Positions 1 through 12,589 of a DNA stretch of 64,000 bases are shown piece after piece. A program made the position numbers and the translations under genes. The stretch lies in contig JAESUZ010001723.1 in NCBI GenBank assembly GCA_017311185.1, positions 744,001-808,000 of the forward strand, given 5' to 3'. How positions within the stretch are numbered: position 1 is the stretch's first letter; every line of letters begins with the position of its first letter. A model generated the notes under the pieces. The model worked only from the letters and a program-made list of their open reading frames with translations, did no database searches and had not been told where the DNA came from. The DNA is from Proteles cristata cristata. Taxonomy: Eukaryota; Chordata; Mammalia; Carnivora; Hyaenidae.

Positions 1-1020
1 CCCTCTGCGTCCTGCTGGGGGAGGTGGTAGGTCTTCTCCAGGCTTTGCAGCGTTCGGGGTTTAGAGTCTTCTGCTCTGAAGCAGAAGCAACGCAAGCTGG
101 TCTGCAAGGAACTTTTCAAACACTCCTTTGGGGTCTCTTTGCTTCCATTTCAGGGTCTCCAGTTCACTGGAATCCATTTTCTCAACTTCAGTGCTTACCT
201 GCCGGGCGCAAGGCCTCACTCTGCCAGGACCTGGTGCTGCCTCCACAGCGTCCCCCACGTAAGGTGAGGGTGGGCCCCGGGGCAGCCTCTGTGCCCCCAC
301 CCCTGCTGGCCCATGCGAGAGAGCAGGCTATATGCCCTGCCAGCAACAGCTCAGGATCAGTGTGGGCAACAAAATAACAGGTATTTTTTGATCTAGCAAG
401 AAACTCTATATTTTTAACAGATGAATGCTGCATAGTCACATTTATCGTGATTTCTAATGTGCCTGGACGTATTGCGATATTGTTTTATGGCTGCCATGCT
501 TGGTTTTCCCAGGAAGTGGCCAGCAGAAGGGAGAAATGCTTTGTCACTCAGCCCCTGGGGAGGGAGGCTGCACGCACAGCTGCTGCTTCTCGCCTCTTGC
601 CCTGACCTTCCCCGCTGGCTCTGGCTGCAGCCAGACTCTGTTGTCCCACCCTGAGTGGAGATGCCTGGGTGACGGATGCAGAAAAATAAAGCCCAATTTC
701 TATACTCCCTGGGGACAGGTGTTAGAACATGTGCCCTGTCCCTATTCGCATCCCAATGAACTTGAACCCTTGGGTCTACTTCAGAGAGGAGGTTTGCCAG
801 GTTTGTCATCAGGAGCAGTAGCTTAGGGTGGCCTTAGGGTGGCCCTCTTCTATGTGATAGATTTCTATAAGTGACCATCAGGTTGACTGAGCACGAGGTA
901 GTCTAGGGTTTCTCTATTTTAAGCTCCATCTGGCTTTGCAGACCATACAGATATAACAGGAATTGAGGAGAGACCTGGTAACATTGTCTGGGGTCCTGCA
1001 TCTAGCTGCAGCTAGAGCCA
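1..1020. other. Intergenic sequence, no gene recognised
   Basis: Open frames up to 131 codons occur on both strands but have no recognised domain or splice structure. It includes the segment at 501-697 that recurs inverted near 24.6-24.9 kb, and a short CTTAGGGTGGC tandem repeat near 821-846. Confidence 0.6.
501..697 (+). repeat. Unclassified repeated segment, copy 1
   Basis: Starts TGGTTTTCCCAGGAAGTGGC and ends AAAAATAAAGCCCAAT. A clear diverged match to the minus strand at 24584-24936 by eye. The AATAAA near its end suggests an LTR or an old 3' terminal exon. Family not identified. Confidence 0.6.
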
Positions 1021-1029
1021 CATTTGCCC

Positions 1030-1447
1030 CTTGGAAACTGGGCCTCGGAAAGATAACCACATCAAACCTCCAGAATCTGGGCAAGTGACCTCCTACCATA
1101 AAAGAGGAGATTAAGTGAAGGATCTAGTGAGGAGGGGCTTATCCTGGATTATATGGGCAAGACCTAAATGAGATCACGCATATGCTTCATCAGAGAGGTG
1201 CCGAGGGAGTTTTGAGAGAGACATGGAAGGGAAGGCGATGTCAAGATGCAGGCAAAGGTCAAGACAGAGGTCACAGCAGAAGCTAGAAGAGGCGAGGAAG
1301 GAATTCTCTAGAGCTTCTTGGGGGAGTATGGCTCTCCTGATTACCTTGATTTCAGACTCCAGACTACAGAACTGCGAGAGAACAAATTCCCGTTGTCTTA
1401 AGCTTCCATGTTTGCAGTAATTTGTCACAGCAGTCACATAAACTAAT
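1030..1447 (+). mobile_element. Degraded MaLR-type LTR fragment (MLT1-like)
   Basis: The end reads CCAGACTACAGAACTGCGAG.. TTGTCTTAAGC.. TAATTTGTCACAGCAG.., the typical 3' part of MaLR LTRs with its CAGAACTG and TTTGTTACAGCAG landmarks. No internal coding region follows. Confidence 0.5.
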
Positions 1448-2330
1448 ATACCCGTAAGTTTTAAGTGAAGCAGTCAAGTCTCTTTTTTGCTTAAGCCAAG
1501 TCAGTTTTCTGTCATTTGCAGCTGAAGGAGTCCTAATTCAGACAGGAGTTCGAGAGAAGAGAGAAGCAAAAGCATGGGGTGTTATTGAGCATGATGGAGG
1601 AGAGAAGAGGGGAAAGGGAAGGGTAGAGAAAAGGGGGTGGTGAGCCCTACCGGTGTGGTGATGTGGATGCTGTTGGGGGGAGGAAAGAACAGGTGGAGCT
1701 AGCGCAGCAATGGGGATTTTGTCCAGGCCACCATGGTGCCAATACTAACTGATAGGACCATTATGGTGATCGATTATGACACAGGAACATCCATGCTGTA
1801 TCTACAACTGTGTATGTATGCATGTGTGTGAGAGAGGCAGAGACAGACAGACACATTCATGGAGACAATAATCAGAGAGAGGAAGCTGACCTGAGACACA
1901 ACCCAAGAACTGCCAACCTAAGTTTGCCTGAAAGCCTACATGATGGAGCAAGAGCTTTGTGAGAGAAAAGAAGGCAAATAGCGATAAGTCAAATTCCAGT
2001 ACCTAACAGAACAAAACTGGGACCTGTTAGTTTTATGCAAAGACATAAAAAACCTGGCCCCATACTAAAAGGAGTCAAAGTAATACAAAGTTGGGGTCAC
2101 AGACTAGAAAAAGCAGAACTTGCCTGAGGAAGGAGAAGGGAAAAGGAGGGGAAGTGGTCCCTTCTCAAATCCATGAAATTGCCAAATGTGTAGACAGCCT
2201 TTCTTGGTACATACAAGGGCAGACCCAGCCATGGCGGATGCCCAGACACCACTATCCTCATCAAAGATGATTGTTAAACTTTTATAATGTTTATTTCCCT
2301 AATCCTCTCCTTTTAAAAATAATGTCTTTA
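1448..2330. other. Intergenic, nothing recognised
   Basis: Purine-rich single-copy DNA (GGGGAAAGGGAAGG-type at 1600-1640, GAGAGGCAGAGACAGACAG near 1830). No coding signal. Confidence 0.5.
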
Positions 2331-2550
2331 GGGGCACCTGGCAGAGTTGGTTGAGCGTCGACTCTTGATTTCAGCTCAGGGCATGATCTCAGGGTTTGTG
2401 GATTTGATTCCACGTTGGGCTCTGTGCTGACAGTTTGGAGCCTGTCTGGGATTCTCTCTCTCCCTCTCTCTTTCTCTATCCCTCCCCTGCTCTCTCTCTC
2501 TCTCAGTCTCTGTCTCTCAAAAATAAATAAACATTTTTTTTAAAAAAAAG
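2331..2550 (+). mobile_element. Felid-type tRNA SINE
   Basis: Head GGGGCACCTGGCAGAGTTGG, CT-rich middle, A-rich tail. A target-site copy (AAATAATGTCTTTA) before it recurs after the next SINE, so the second inserted into this one's tail. Confidence 0.9.
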
Positions 2551-2551
2551 A

Positions 2552-2769
2552 GGGGCACCTGGGTGGCTCAGTCAGTTAAGTGTCTGACTGCAGCTCAGTT
2601 CATGATCTCTTGGTTTGTGAGTTCAAGGCCTGCATCAGGCTCTCTGCTGCCAGGGCAGCGCCTGCTTCGGATCCTTTATCTCCCTTTCTCTGTGACCCTC
2701 CCCCACCTCACACATGCTCTCTCTCAAAAACAAACATTTACAAATTTTTTTAATGAAAAAAATTAAGAA
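2552..2769 (+). mobile_element. Felid-type tRNA SINE inserted in the tail of another
   Basis: GGGGCACCTGGGTGGCTCAG head, body and poly(A). It sits back to back with the SINE ending at 2550. Confidence 0.9.
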
Positions 2770-3166
2770 AAAAATAATGCCTTTATAACACATACATAGA
2801 ATATGTATCTACATAGGGACCGTATTGTGCAATTCAATTTGTTTTACTTATACCTTCCAAATCAGTCCATACAGAATAAACTAATTCTTTGTGGTTTTAT
2901 TAAGTGCTCCCTTAATGGGGTTCGGTGAGTTTTCACAATTCTGTATTTCCAGGTAAGCACCCCTTCAAAACAAGATGTAGCAAATTTCTCTGTCTCTTTG
3001 TGCTGTTTACAGGCAATACCTCTTGTACCCCCCTCCTAGATGTAAACTCTATTCTGAATTATTTTACTTATATTTTCATTTTGCCTGTTTTCTAACTTTA
3101 TATAAACGGAACCATCCTGTAAATACTCTTTAATGTCTGGCTTCTTTCATTTAGCATAACATTTTT

Positions 3167-3363
3167 TAAATGTTTATTTTTGTGAGAGAGAGAGAACACG
3201 AGCAGGGGAGGAGCATAGAGAGAGAGACATGCAGAATTCAAAGCAGACTCTAGGCTCTGAGCTGTTAGCATGGAGTCCAACACGGGGCTCGAACTCACGA
3301 ACTGCGAGATCATGACCTGAGCTGAAGTTGGACACTTAAGCGACTGAGCCACCGAGGTGCCCC
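3167..3363 (-). mobile_element. Felid-type tRNA SINE
   Basis: Poly(T) then TGTTTATTTTTGTGAGAGAG and end ..CGAGGTGCCCCT. Flanking ..AGCATAACATTTTT / AGTATAACATTTTT is a diverged target-site duplication in the L1. Confidence 0.9.
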
Positions 3364-3898
3364 TAGTATAACATTTTTGAGATTTGCCTATGTTGTGGGC
3401 ATCAGTAGTTTACTCATTTTCATGTTAAAATTTCTGTCCTATGAATTTGACTGCTTGAGGCACCTCATATACATGGAATCATTTCTTTCTGTGACTGGCT
3501 TACTTCACTTAACATAATGTTCTCAAGGCTCATCCATGCTGTAGAAGGTGTCAGAATTTCTTCCCCTTAAAGGCTGAATAATGTTCCATTGAGTGTATAT
3601 ACCGCATTCTGTTTATTCATACATCTGCCAACGGCCACCTGGGTGGCTTCCGCATTTCAGCTATGGTAAAAACGCTGATAAAAAACATGGGTGTACAAAT
3701 ACCTCTTTGAGACTTGTCTTCAATTCTTTTGGGCATATACCCAGAGGTGGGATTGCTAGATCATATGTTAATTCTATTTTAAATTTTTTGAGGGTCCACT
3801 GAGCTGTTTCTATGATGGCTGCACCATTTTACATCTCTACCAACAGTGCATGAGGGCTCCAATTTCTCCACATCCTTCCCAACATTGTTGTTTGCTGT

Positions 3899-4097
3899 TT
3901 TTTTTTTTTTAATTTATTTTTGAGAGAGTGCAAGTAGGAGAGAAGAAAGAGGGGTACAGAGCAGCCTGAAGCAGGCTCTGGGCTGACTGGCTGACAGCAG
4001 CGAGATTGATGTGGGGCTCAAAATCACAAATTACGAGATCATTGACCTGAGCACAAGTCAGACACTCAACCAACTGAGCCACCCAGGTGCCCCCCCC
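3899..4097 (-). mobile_element. Felid-type tRNA SINE
   Basis: T tract, GAGAGAG body, head complement CCACCCAGGTGCCCC. Inserted in the antisense L1. Confidence 0.9.
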
Positions 4098-5880
4098 TTT
4101 TTTTTAACAGTATCTATCATTATGAGTGTAAGGTGTGTCTCACTGTAGTTTTGATTTGCATTTGCAATGATCAGTGATGTTGAGCATTTTTACATGTACT
4201 TATTGGCCATTTGTATGTCTTTTTTGGAGAAACACTTATTTAAATCCTTATTCAAATTGGGTTATTTCTTGTGGAATTTTATTTCTCTATATATTCTAGA
4301 TACTAATCTCTTAATCAAATATATGATTTCAAGTATTTCCCCCCATTCTGTGGGTTGCTATTTTAGTCTGTCTTTTGATGCATAAAATTATAGTTCAATT
4401 TGTCTATTTTTTTATTTGCTGTATCTTTGGTGATATATTCAAGAAATTATTGCCAAGTCCAATGTACAGCTTTTGCCCTGTGCTTTCTCCTGAGAGTTTT
4501 AGGTCTTACATTTAGGTGTTTGATCTGCTTTGAATTAATTTCTTTATATAGTGTTAGATAAGGGTCCAGTTTCCTTCTTTTACATGTGAAGATCCAGTTT
4601 TCCCAACAACATTTTTTAAAAACAGTGTCCTTTCTCTATTGAGTAGTCTTGGCATCCTTTTCAAAAATCACTTGACTATATATGTGAGGGTTTATTTCTG
4701 GGCTCTCTGTTCCATTCCATTGGTCTGTCTTTATGCCAGTACCACAGTGCTTTGATTACGGTAACACTGTAGTGACTTTTTTTAATGGGTTTTTTTTTTT
4801 TTGGTAGTAACTTTTGGTAGCAATTTTTGAAATCAGGAATCAAGAACGTGTGAGTCTTTCAGTTTTGTTCTTCCTTTTCAAGATTGTCTTGACTATTCAG
4901 AGTTCCTTGAGAGTCCATATGAATTTTAGAATAGATTTTTTCTATTTCTGCCAAAACATGTCTTTCGAACTTTGATAGAGATGGCACTGAATCTACAGAT
5001 TGCCTTGGGTAGTACTGACAACTTTATAATATTAAGTCTTCCAATCCAAGAATACGGGATGAGTTTCCATCTATTTTTGTCTTCTTTAATTATTTTCAGT
5101 CATGCTTTGTAGTTTTCATTGAACACTTGTCTTTTCATTTTCTTTGATATGTTTGTTCCTGTTTTATTCTTTTTTTATGTTATTGCAAATGAATTTTTTT
5201 GAATCTGAAAATTTTCTTTTCAGATTGTTCATTGTTAGTTTATAGTAATGCAACTGCTTTCTATCATTGACTTTGCATCCTGCTACTTTGCTGAATTCAT
5301 TTACTAGTTATCACAGTTATTTAGTGGAATCTTTAAGGTTTTCTACATATAAGATCTTATCATCTGTGAGCAGAGATAACTTTATGTTTTCCTTTGGATG
5401 CCTTTTATTTAAATTTCTTGCCTAAGTGCTCTGGCTAACACTATGTTGAAGAGAAGTGGTGAAAACAGACATTCTTATTTTGTTCCTGACCTTGGAGGAA
5501 AAGCTTTTAGTCTTTCACCATTGAATATGATGTTTGATGTGGGTTTTTCATATATGTCTTCTATTACGTTGACTTAGTTTCATTCTATTCCTAGTTTGCC
5601 CCGTGTTTTTAGCATGAAAAGGTACTGAATTTTGTCAAATGCTTTTTCTGCATAATTGAAATGATCATGTGGTTTTTACCCCCCTTCATTCTGTTAATGT
5701 GGTATACTACATTGATGGGTTCTGTATGTTGAACCATTCTTGATTTCAGGAATAATTCCCACTTGGTCATGTGTATAATCCTTTTAATATGATGCTAAAT
5801 TCAGTTTGCTAGTATTTTTTTAAAGGATTTTTGCATCAGAGTTCATAAGGGATATTGGTCCCAAGTTTTCTTTCTAGCCA

Positions 5881-6232
5881 GCCCTGTACATGTTTTTCAT
5901 GGTCTGATCCCTTGTACTTGGGTCAGCCTTCTTTCCTCTCTTTCTGTGGGTACCTGAAGATGTCCCTCCCAGCTACATCGAGATGCCACTGAGCATGTAT
6001 CTCTCCAGCCGTCCTCCATGCTTCACAGACACATTCTTGGTCTTTTTCGTTTTAGATATTGTGCGTGAGGAACAAAATTGGAGCACTGTGGTCAAGTATA
6101 TAAAACTCTTGCTCCTTACTACAAATGAAATGGTAGAGGAAACCCAGATATCCACAGGTTTGCTTTAATATCTCAGGGCTGGTGCCTTCATTTCCTTCCA
6201 TAGGAAGCCAGCCACCTCAAGATTTACTGTGG
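5881..6232. other. Intergenic, nothing recognised
   Basis: Single-copy sequence with two 60-codon overlapping open frames on opposite strands and no other coding evidence. Confidence 0.5.
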
Positions 6233-6443
6233 GGGTGCCTGGGTGGCTCAGCCGGTTGAGTGTCCAACTTCGGCTCAGGTCATGATCTCACGGTTCGTGG
6301 GTTAGAGCCCTCTGTCGGGCTCTGTGCTGACTGCCAGCTCGGAGACTGGAGCGTGCTTTGGATTCTGTGTCTCCCTCTCTCTCTGACCCTGCCCTGCTGA
6401 CGCTGTCTCTCTGTCTCTCAAAAATAAAACAAACAAACAAAAA
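6233..6443 (+). mobile_element. Felid-type tRNA SINE
   Basis: GGGTGCCTGGGTGGCTCAGC head and (CAAA)n tail. Target-site copies AAGATTTACTGTGG and AAGATTTGCTGTGG flank it. Confidence 0.9.
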
Positions 6444-6970
6444 AAGATTTGCTGTGGCAGCCAGTGCCAAGTGGAAGGACAAGTTCCACCAGGACTTCCT
6501 TCTTGGACTTTCCCCCAGCCATCTATATGTCTGCCACAGCACTGGGTCATGGCTGTGGTGACATGGTCAGGAGGAGATTTTACTTTGATTCCCTTAATGG
6601 ATTCCCTTGGGCTAGCTCATGTGATGGAGGACAAATATAAGGAAGAGGATGTTCTGGGGATGCAGGTAAGGAAATGATCATAAAATGGTGCGTCTTGAAG
6701 ATGTGGATGGAATTCAAGGCAGCTTTGGGGCTCTGCAGGACGTTAGCGGCACTCACTCTGGGCCACTCTGGCCATAAATTTTTATGTTCTAACTTTTCTT
6801 GCTGCTACCATTTCTTCATGATCTTTATCTTTTTTCTTTTCCCTGCTGTGTAACATTGATTACTGAGGAATTTGGGCTTGGCCTCCAGTGCTCATGACCT
6901 TTATGCGTCCAGGCATGAGATCCTTAGCTCTGCTACTCCCTTTCCAACTGTCTCTACTTTTTACAATTCA

Positions 6971-7193
6971 TTTCTTTTTTTTTTTTTTAATATTTTTTTA
7001 TTCATTTCTAGGAGAGAGACAGCGTGAACAGCGGAGGGTCAGAGAGAGAGGGAGACACGGACTCCGAAATAGGCTCCAGGCTCCAAGCTGGCAGTCAGCA
7101 CAGAGCCCGACGCGGGGCTCGAACCCACGAACCGCGAGATCATGACCTAAGCGAAAGTCGGACGCTTTACCGACTAAGCCACCCAGGCGCCCC
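6971..7193 (-). mobile_element. Young felid-type tRNA SINE with exact 18-bp target duplication
   Basis: Well-preserved copy. TCTACTTTTTACAATTCA occurs exactly at 6953-6970 and again at 7194-7211. Confidence 0.95.
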
Positions 7194-7470
7194 TCTACTT
7201 TTTACAATTCAAACTTCAGGGCGTGATAATTTTTTTGATCAAGAGTCACAAGTTCCATTGACTGAGCCAGCTAGGTGCCTTAAGAATGTTTGCTGGTAGT
7301 GTTCTTTGTGTGCTTGAAAACAAGGTTCCACATATATCCATTAGCTATTTCAAATATTATCTTTTTTTGGTCCACTTGATTCCGTGAATGTCTGGGATAA
7401 GTATAAGTGTAAAATTTTCTACTTGTCTCTGTAATTCTATCAACTTTTAATTTATATGTTTTTTCTATAA

Positions 7471-7690
7471 AATTTTTTATGTTTATTTATTTTTGAGAGA
7501 GAGAGAGACAGAGTGCAAGTGGGGGAGGAGCAGAGAGAGAGAGTGAGACACAGAATCTGAAGCGGGCTCCAGGCTCCAAGCTGTCAGCACAGAGCCTGCT
7601 GCAGGGCTCAAACCCACAAACAGCGAGATCATGACCTGAGCTGAAGTTGATGCTTAACCCACTGAGCCACTCAGGCCACCCAGGGCCCCC
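7471..7690 (-). mobile_element. Felid-type tRNA SINE
   Basis: Poly(T), GAGAGAGAG, and a degraded head complement near 7660-7690. TTTATATGTTTT flanks both ends. Confidence 0.88.
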
Positions 7691-7793
7691 TATTTATATG
7701 TTTTGAAGTTATGTTGTTGAATACATGCAAATTTCCAGTTATTATGGCTTTTTGGAATTATGCTCCTTTTGTTGGTTTAAAACAGGACCTGCT

Positions 7794-7995
7794 GGGCACC
7801 TGGGTGGTTCGGATGGTTAAATGTCTGACTCTTGGTTTTGGCTCAGGTCATGATCTCACGATTCATGAGATCGAGCCCCTTCTGGCTCTGTGCTGAGCAA
7901 TGGGGCCTGCTTGGCATTCCCTCTCCCTCTCTCTCTGCCCCTCCCCTACAGGCGTGCACTCTCTCTCTCAAAATAAATAAACTTAAGAAAAAAAA
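7794..7995 (+). mobile_element. Felid-type tRNA SINE
   Basis: GGGCACCTGGGTGGTTCGGA head to A10 tail. Flanks AAACAGGACCTGCT / AAACAGGAGCTGCC show it landed near the edge of an old DNA transposon. Confidence 0.9.
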
Positions 7996-8206
7996 AACAG
8001 GAGCTGCCAAGAGCCAGATAGTAAATATTCTGGGCTCTGCCAGCCATCCAGTCTCTGTAGCAACTACTCAGCCCTGCCACTGTAGCTCCACAGCAGCCGC
8101 ACACAATATGTAAACAGACAAGAGTGGCTGGGTCCTAATCAAACATTTTTTATAAAAACAAGCGGTGGGCTGGACTAGCCAGTGGGCCACGGTTTGCTGA
8201 CTCCTA
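7996..8206 (+). mobile_element. hAT-type non-autonomous DNA transposon fossil (MER family, name uncertain)
   Basis: Contains GAGCCAGATAGTAAATATTC, CAACTACTCAGCCCTGCC and ends GGTTTGCTGACTCCT, matching a widespread mammalian MER element. A second copy is at 13111-13436. Confidence 0.7.
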
Positions 8207-8209
8207 GTA

Positions 8210-9875
8210 TAAAACACTTTTAGTCCTCTCAGTGCTTAAATTCCATTTTATGTCCTGTTTATTCTATGTTACAATCGCTTTTGCTTAGAGCTTGCCTGAT
8301 AAATCTTCATCCTTTTATTTTCGAACTTCCGTGTCACTTTGCTTTAGATGTCCCTATTATAAACATTTTGTAGATGCATTTAATGTATTTAATTCCATCT
8401 ATGAACCTGCTTTTTAATTGCTGAACTAATGCATTACACTTATGGTGATTGCTGACATATTTGGATTTCTTTCTGTCCTCGGTCTCGAAGTTCAGATCTG
8501 TAGCACCACTAGCTGGGTAGTGCCTAGACACGGGGGACTTTCATCTAGCTCTAGGTTTCCTTAGCTCTGTAGAAAGTGCAGGTCAGGAAATCCGCAGGCA
8601 TGGCAATGTTCGTCTTCTTAGAAGCCCAGCAGCTACCCATGCATGCATTCCTCCCCACCTTCCACCCACAGGGAGCACTCTGGCACGGAGAACCAGTGTC
8701 TTCATTTCCTATGGAAACTGTTCTTTTCTATCATTCTAGTCACAAAGGCCCAAGGTGAGCCTTTTGACTTGCAGCTCTCCCAGCCCAGATGCTTCATAGT
8801 AACCGAGACAGACAACCTGCACCCGGTGCATGGCTTTCTGTCAAGCACCCTCAAGACACATGACAAGGGAAAACCAAGGCCAACACCTGATTGGGCTTGC
8901 TGGTTAAGGACGCAGTGGGCCACTTTTGATTCAGACAGTTTCTTACTCAGGTAGACAGTGAAAGCAAGATTAGCCAAAATGCCTGGTCCCTGCGGTTCCT
9001 GTCCCCACACAACAATAGGAATGACATGAAATAAAAGGGCCAGATGACTTCAGTGCAAGTCGTTGCTGAGGGGCCCAATCTAGGCTATAGCTCGGTGGCT
9101 TTATGTCCTACAGCTCTATTGGGGGGGTGGGGCAAAGAGCCCCCCTCCTAATCAGAACCCAAGGGGAGACGGCAATTGTCTCATAATAACCTCCCAGGGA
9201 AGACAGCAGCTCCTCACATACCCCCTACACCCTCGTCCTCTCCTGTTCTAGGAGGATCCCAAGGTGTCCGGCCAAAGACTTGTACTCACTGTGGTTCAAG
9301 CCTTTGCCTTTGTAACCTACATGGCTATGTGCAAGCCTGCCACAACATGATCATTCCTCTACAGCTCTATCCCCTGACTTTCATGTATCCACTAAGATTT
9401 CTCAGGGGCCCAGGCCACTCCATCAGATACCATAATTACTTGTGCCTGAGCCTTATTTGTCTTAAGGCAGCATTGGATGAGTGACCACAGCATGACTCCC
9501 AGTCAGGTGATCAGGCCCACTGATGGTGCGGACTGTGGCCAGGCTCTGCATCTGGAGCTGAGCCCATAGCACGTGCCACCCTTCAGATGCGGCACAAGGT
9601 CCAGCAACAGGGCGCTCCACCCCACCCAGCAGGCAGAGGCCAAGGCGGTGCCCTTGTCTCTCCCCAGTAACACTAGAACACTCAGCATGATTAGTCTGTG
9701 AAAAGGTATAAAAGAGTAAAAAAAAAAAAAAAAAGAAAAAAAAGAAAAAACCAGGAAGAAGCTGCAGAGAATCATATCAGTGTCCAGAAAGTCAATCTTA
9801 TTCTGTTTTCTCAAACAGAGACTGTTCCTTTCTGGAATCAGCAGATGTTGGCAGGTTCCAAGAGTTTTCATTTTC
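8210..9875. other. Intergenic single-copy sequence, no gene recognised
   Basis: Open frames up to 122 codons, none with a recognisable domain or splice sites. An A-rich simple tract lies at 9718-9751. Confidence 0.5.
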
Positions 9876-10088
9876 TTCTTCTTTTTTTTTAATGTTTATT
9901 TTTGAGAGAGAGAGAGACAGAGTGTAAGTGAAGGAGAGGTGGAGAGAGAGGGAGACACAGAATCCAAAGCAGGATCCAGTCTCCAAGCTGTCAGCAAAGA
10001 GCCTGATGTAGGGCTCAAACTCACAAACCGTGAGATCTCAACCTGAACCGAATTCAGATGCTTAACCAACTGAGCCGCTGAGGCGCCC
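9876..10088 (-). mobile_element. Felid-type tRNA SINE with exact 16-bp target duplication
   Basis: AAGAGTTTTCATTTTC occurs at 9860-9875 and at 10089-10104. Body in antisense with GCTGAGGCGCCC end. Confidence 0.95.
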
Positions 10089-10565
10089 AAGAGTTTTCAT
10101 TTTCAAGGTTCTCACTGGTCATTGAGGGTGGTGGCGGCAGTCTGGGTAAGTGACTAGACGCCCTGCAGACAAGAGCTGAGAGAGAGTAATGGTGCCTGCA
10201 CCCCTCACCCTCGGGATCTAAGGTGTTCTCTTCTTAATTCAGCTTAGTTCAGCAAGAATCTGGTTCTGTGGTCTTCCTTACATACCCTGTGCCATCCTAG
10301 CACACCTCTCATCTCCTGATATGAGGGTCACATCATCACCACCTTAGAAGCTGTCACCCATGGTCATGATCAGACTTTTTCCAAGGAAATGATCTCTGAT
10401 CAGGCAGCCTGGAAGCCACCTTTGGAAGTAGAGACATCTCTGGAAACGCCCAGCCTCACTTTTGCCCTTGACTTATAAGTTCCTTCTCCATTGCTGGAAA
10501 AATCCCAAACATTCTCTCTAGGTATTTAACATCTCTGTGACATGTCTCCTAAATTTATCTTTCTT

Positions 10566-10780
10566 TTTTTAAAAATTTGTTAAATATTTTATTCATTTTT
10601 TGAGAGACAGAGAGAGAAGCAGAGTATGAGTGGGGTAGGGACAGAGAGAGAAGGAATCCAAAACAGGCTTTGGGCTCTGAACTGTCAGCACAGAGCCCAA
10701 TGTGGGGCTCAAAACCACGAACCATGAGATCATGACCTAAGCCGAAGTTGGACGCTTAATGTGAGCTACCCAGGCGCCTT
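10566..10780 (-). mobile_element. Felid-type tRNA SINE, slightly deleted
   Basis: Antisense copy. The B-box side reads CATGAGATCATGACCTAAGC and the head CTACCCAGGCGCC, missing a few bases of the usual TTAACCGACTGAGCCAC. Confidence 0.9.
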
Positions 10781-10789
10781 GATCTTTAA

Positions 10790-12580
10790 CTTCATCTTCC
10801 TTTCTATCCCCCCTCTCTTACTCTGCTTCTGCCACACCAGCCTCCTTGGTGTCACTCGAACATGCCAATGCCACATGCTGGGAACATTCCTGCTTCAGCT
10901 CCTCAACACCTCCCATCCCCCAGATGCCTGTAGAGCTTCCTTCCTGCCTCCTTCATCACAAAGTGGCCCGCTCTCTGACCACCCATAGAAAAGTGAGACT
11001 TCCTTTCCATCCAGCATGCTCTGTCCCTGCCCCTTTTGACTTTTCTTCATAACAAACATTACTATCCAAACACTTTCTACATAACTCTTCCATAAATACA
11101 GGAATCTTGCCTGCTTTTTTCACTGTTGGTTCCCCAGCCTCTACAACACTCTGTGGCACAGAGTGCATGCTCAATAAATAAGTGTTGAGTAAATAAATTG
11201 TGTCTAATCCAGTGAAATAAATCCCACTGAGCACAGGCCACTCAATCCTAGTTCAAGGACAAGTGCCTTCCCTTGGCCCTGGGCCTAGTCATAGATTCCA
11301 AGCAACACTAAGAAAGAATTTCTGTTCAAAGATTCATTCATCCATTCAACAATTATTGAACTTCTACTATATGCCAGGTACTATTATAGGGATTTGTTAA
11401 AGCAAAGAGTAAGACAGGAAAGTCCCTACTTGCATGAAGGTTACAATCCAGTGAGGAAAACAAACCAACAAATAAATATGCTTTCCATTAATTGGGACAG
11501 ATGGCCATTTGTGATTGCTGTGCACTGAAGAGGGGGTTTGTGGGTCACACTGTCTAGTTTTGACATTGCTAACCCTCACCAACAAGGGCTAGTGTGTTAG
11601 AAAGATTCTTGCAAAAACCCCTAAACAGAAATGCTAACTAAACTCAAGAGCACAAGCTACACAAAGAAACCCTGGTGCTGTAATTTTTCTAACCTCTAGA
11701 GGGAGTTCTTCATCAGCCAAAATAAGATGCCATGGAAATGCTTTTACAAACAGATGTTTTGAAACATTTCCTTCCTTACGTGATTTTGTTGCCAAAAAGT
11801 TCACTTATAAAAACTCTTATAGCTAAGCACTTATGACTTTGAAAATATAATTTCCTCATATACTAATCATTTACCTCCCACCCTCACCCCCTTAAATTGT
11901 ATTAGTGGTCAGTGTTCTGGGCAAAAGAATTATCTAACAAACTGCCAGAAGTATGAAATGTAGGCAGAATGTGATCATTATTATAAGAGATTTCAACATT
12001 AGCAGCCAAAACTAAGGGTACAGGGGAAACTAAGAAATGATAATCAACAAACAAAATTCATCAGGCACACACAGAACTTGACATCTTTCAAATGGAGAGC
12101 AATCATTTCTTTTATACATCTACAGAATATTTACAAAGGACTGGCACGCACTTGGCAAGCAAAAAAAGTTTAATTTACAAATATAATCAGTATTTTTAAT
12201 TATATCAGAAAAAATACACTAAACATGTTTAAAGTCTTACCTCATTGGGAATTAAGGAAAACCTCTGATGGAAGGCAAAACCAAAATAAAATCACAAATT
12301 ACCAAAAGAGCAAAAAGAAAAAGAAGACTACTTGTTATTTTTTTTCTGAAAAGAGACTACTTCCTAACAAAGCCTGGACATGGACAGACTCTCACAGCCT
12401 CAAAAGCCTTCGTTATTAAGGAAGAAAGACCCAAAATGTGGAAACCCATCACTCATCCTTTGAATGAAAATAAAACAAGAATAAAAACAAAAGAAGAATC
12501 TAAAAGAAATGAGGACAAGGGAGATAATAAAAAGAAATAAAATTTTAAATTACTGAAACAGACATCCTCCCCCGCCAAAA
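10790..12580. other. Intergenic with old LINE-2/MIR-like remnants
   Basis: 11320-11480 (ATTCATTCATCCATTCAACA.. ACTATATGCCAGGTACTATT) resembles a LINE-2 3' end. 11155-11200 resembles a MIR/L2 tail. 11950-12580 is A-rich and may be very old L1. No gene seen. Confidence 0.5.
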
Positions 12581-12589
12581 AAAAATTAC

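Larger units (their letters stand above)
2830..5880 (-). mobile_element. LINE-1, antisense, 5' truncated
   Basis: The plus strand reads the complement of L1 3' UTR and ORF2 in reverse order: C-terminal part near 3.4-4.2 kb (..GATTGCTAGATCATATG..), reverse-transcriptase region near 5.3-5.85 kb. Many stops and frameshifts; inactive. It is interrupted by SINEs at 3167-3363 and 3899-4097. Confidence 0.8.

Noticed and set aside
6233..7299. Small ORFs of 60-90 codons
   Set aside because: They lie within SINE bodies, and the same peptide pieces recur in other SINE copies.
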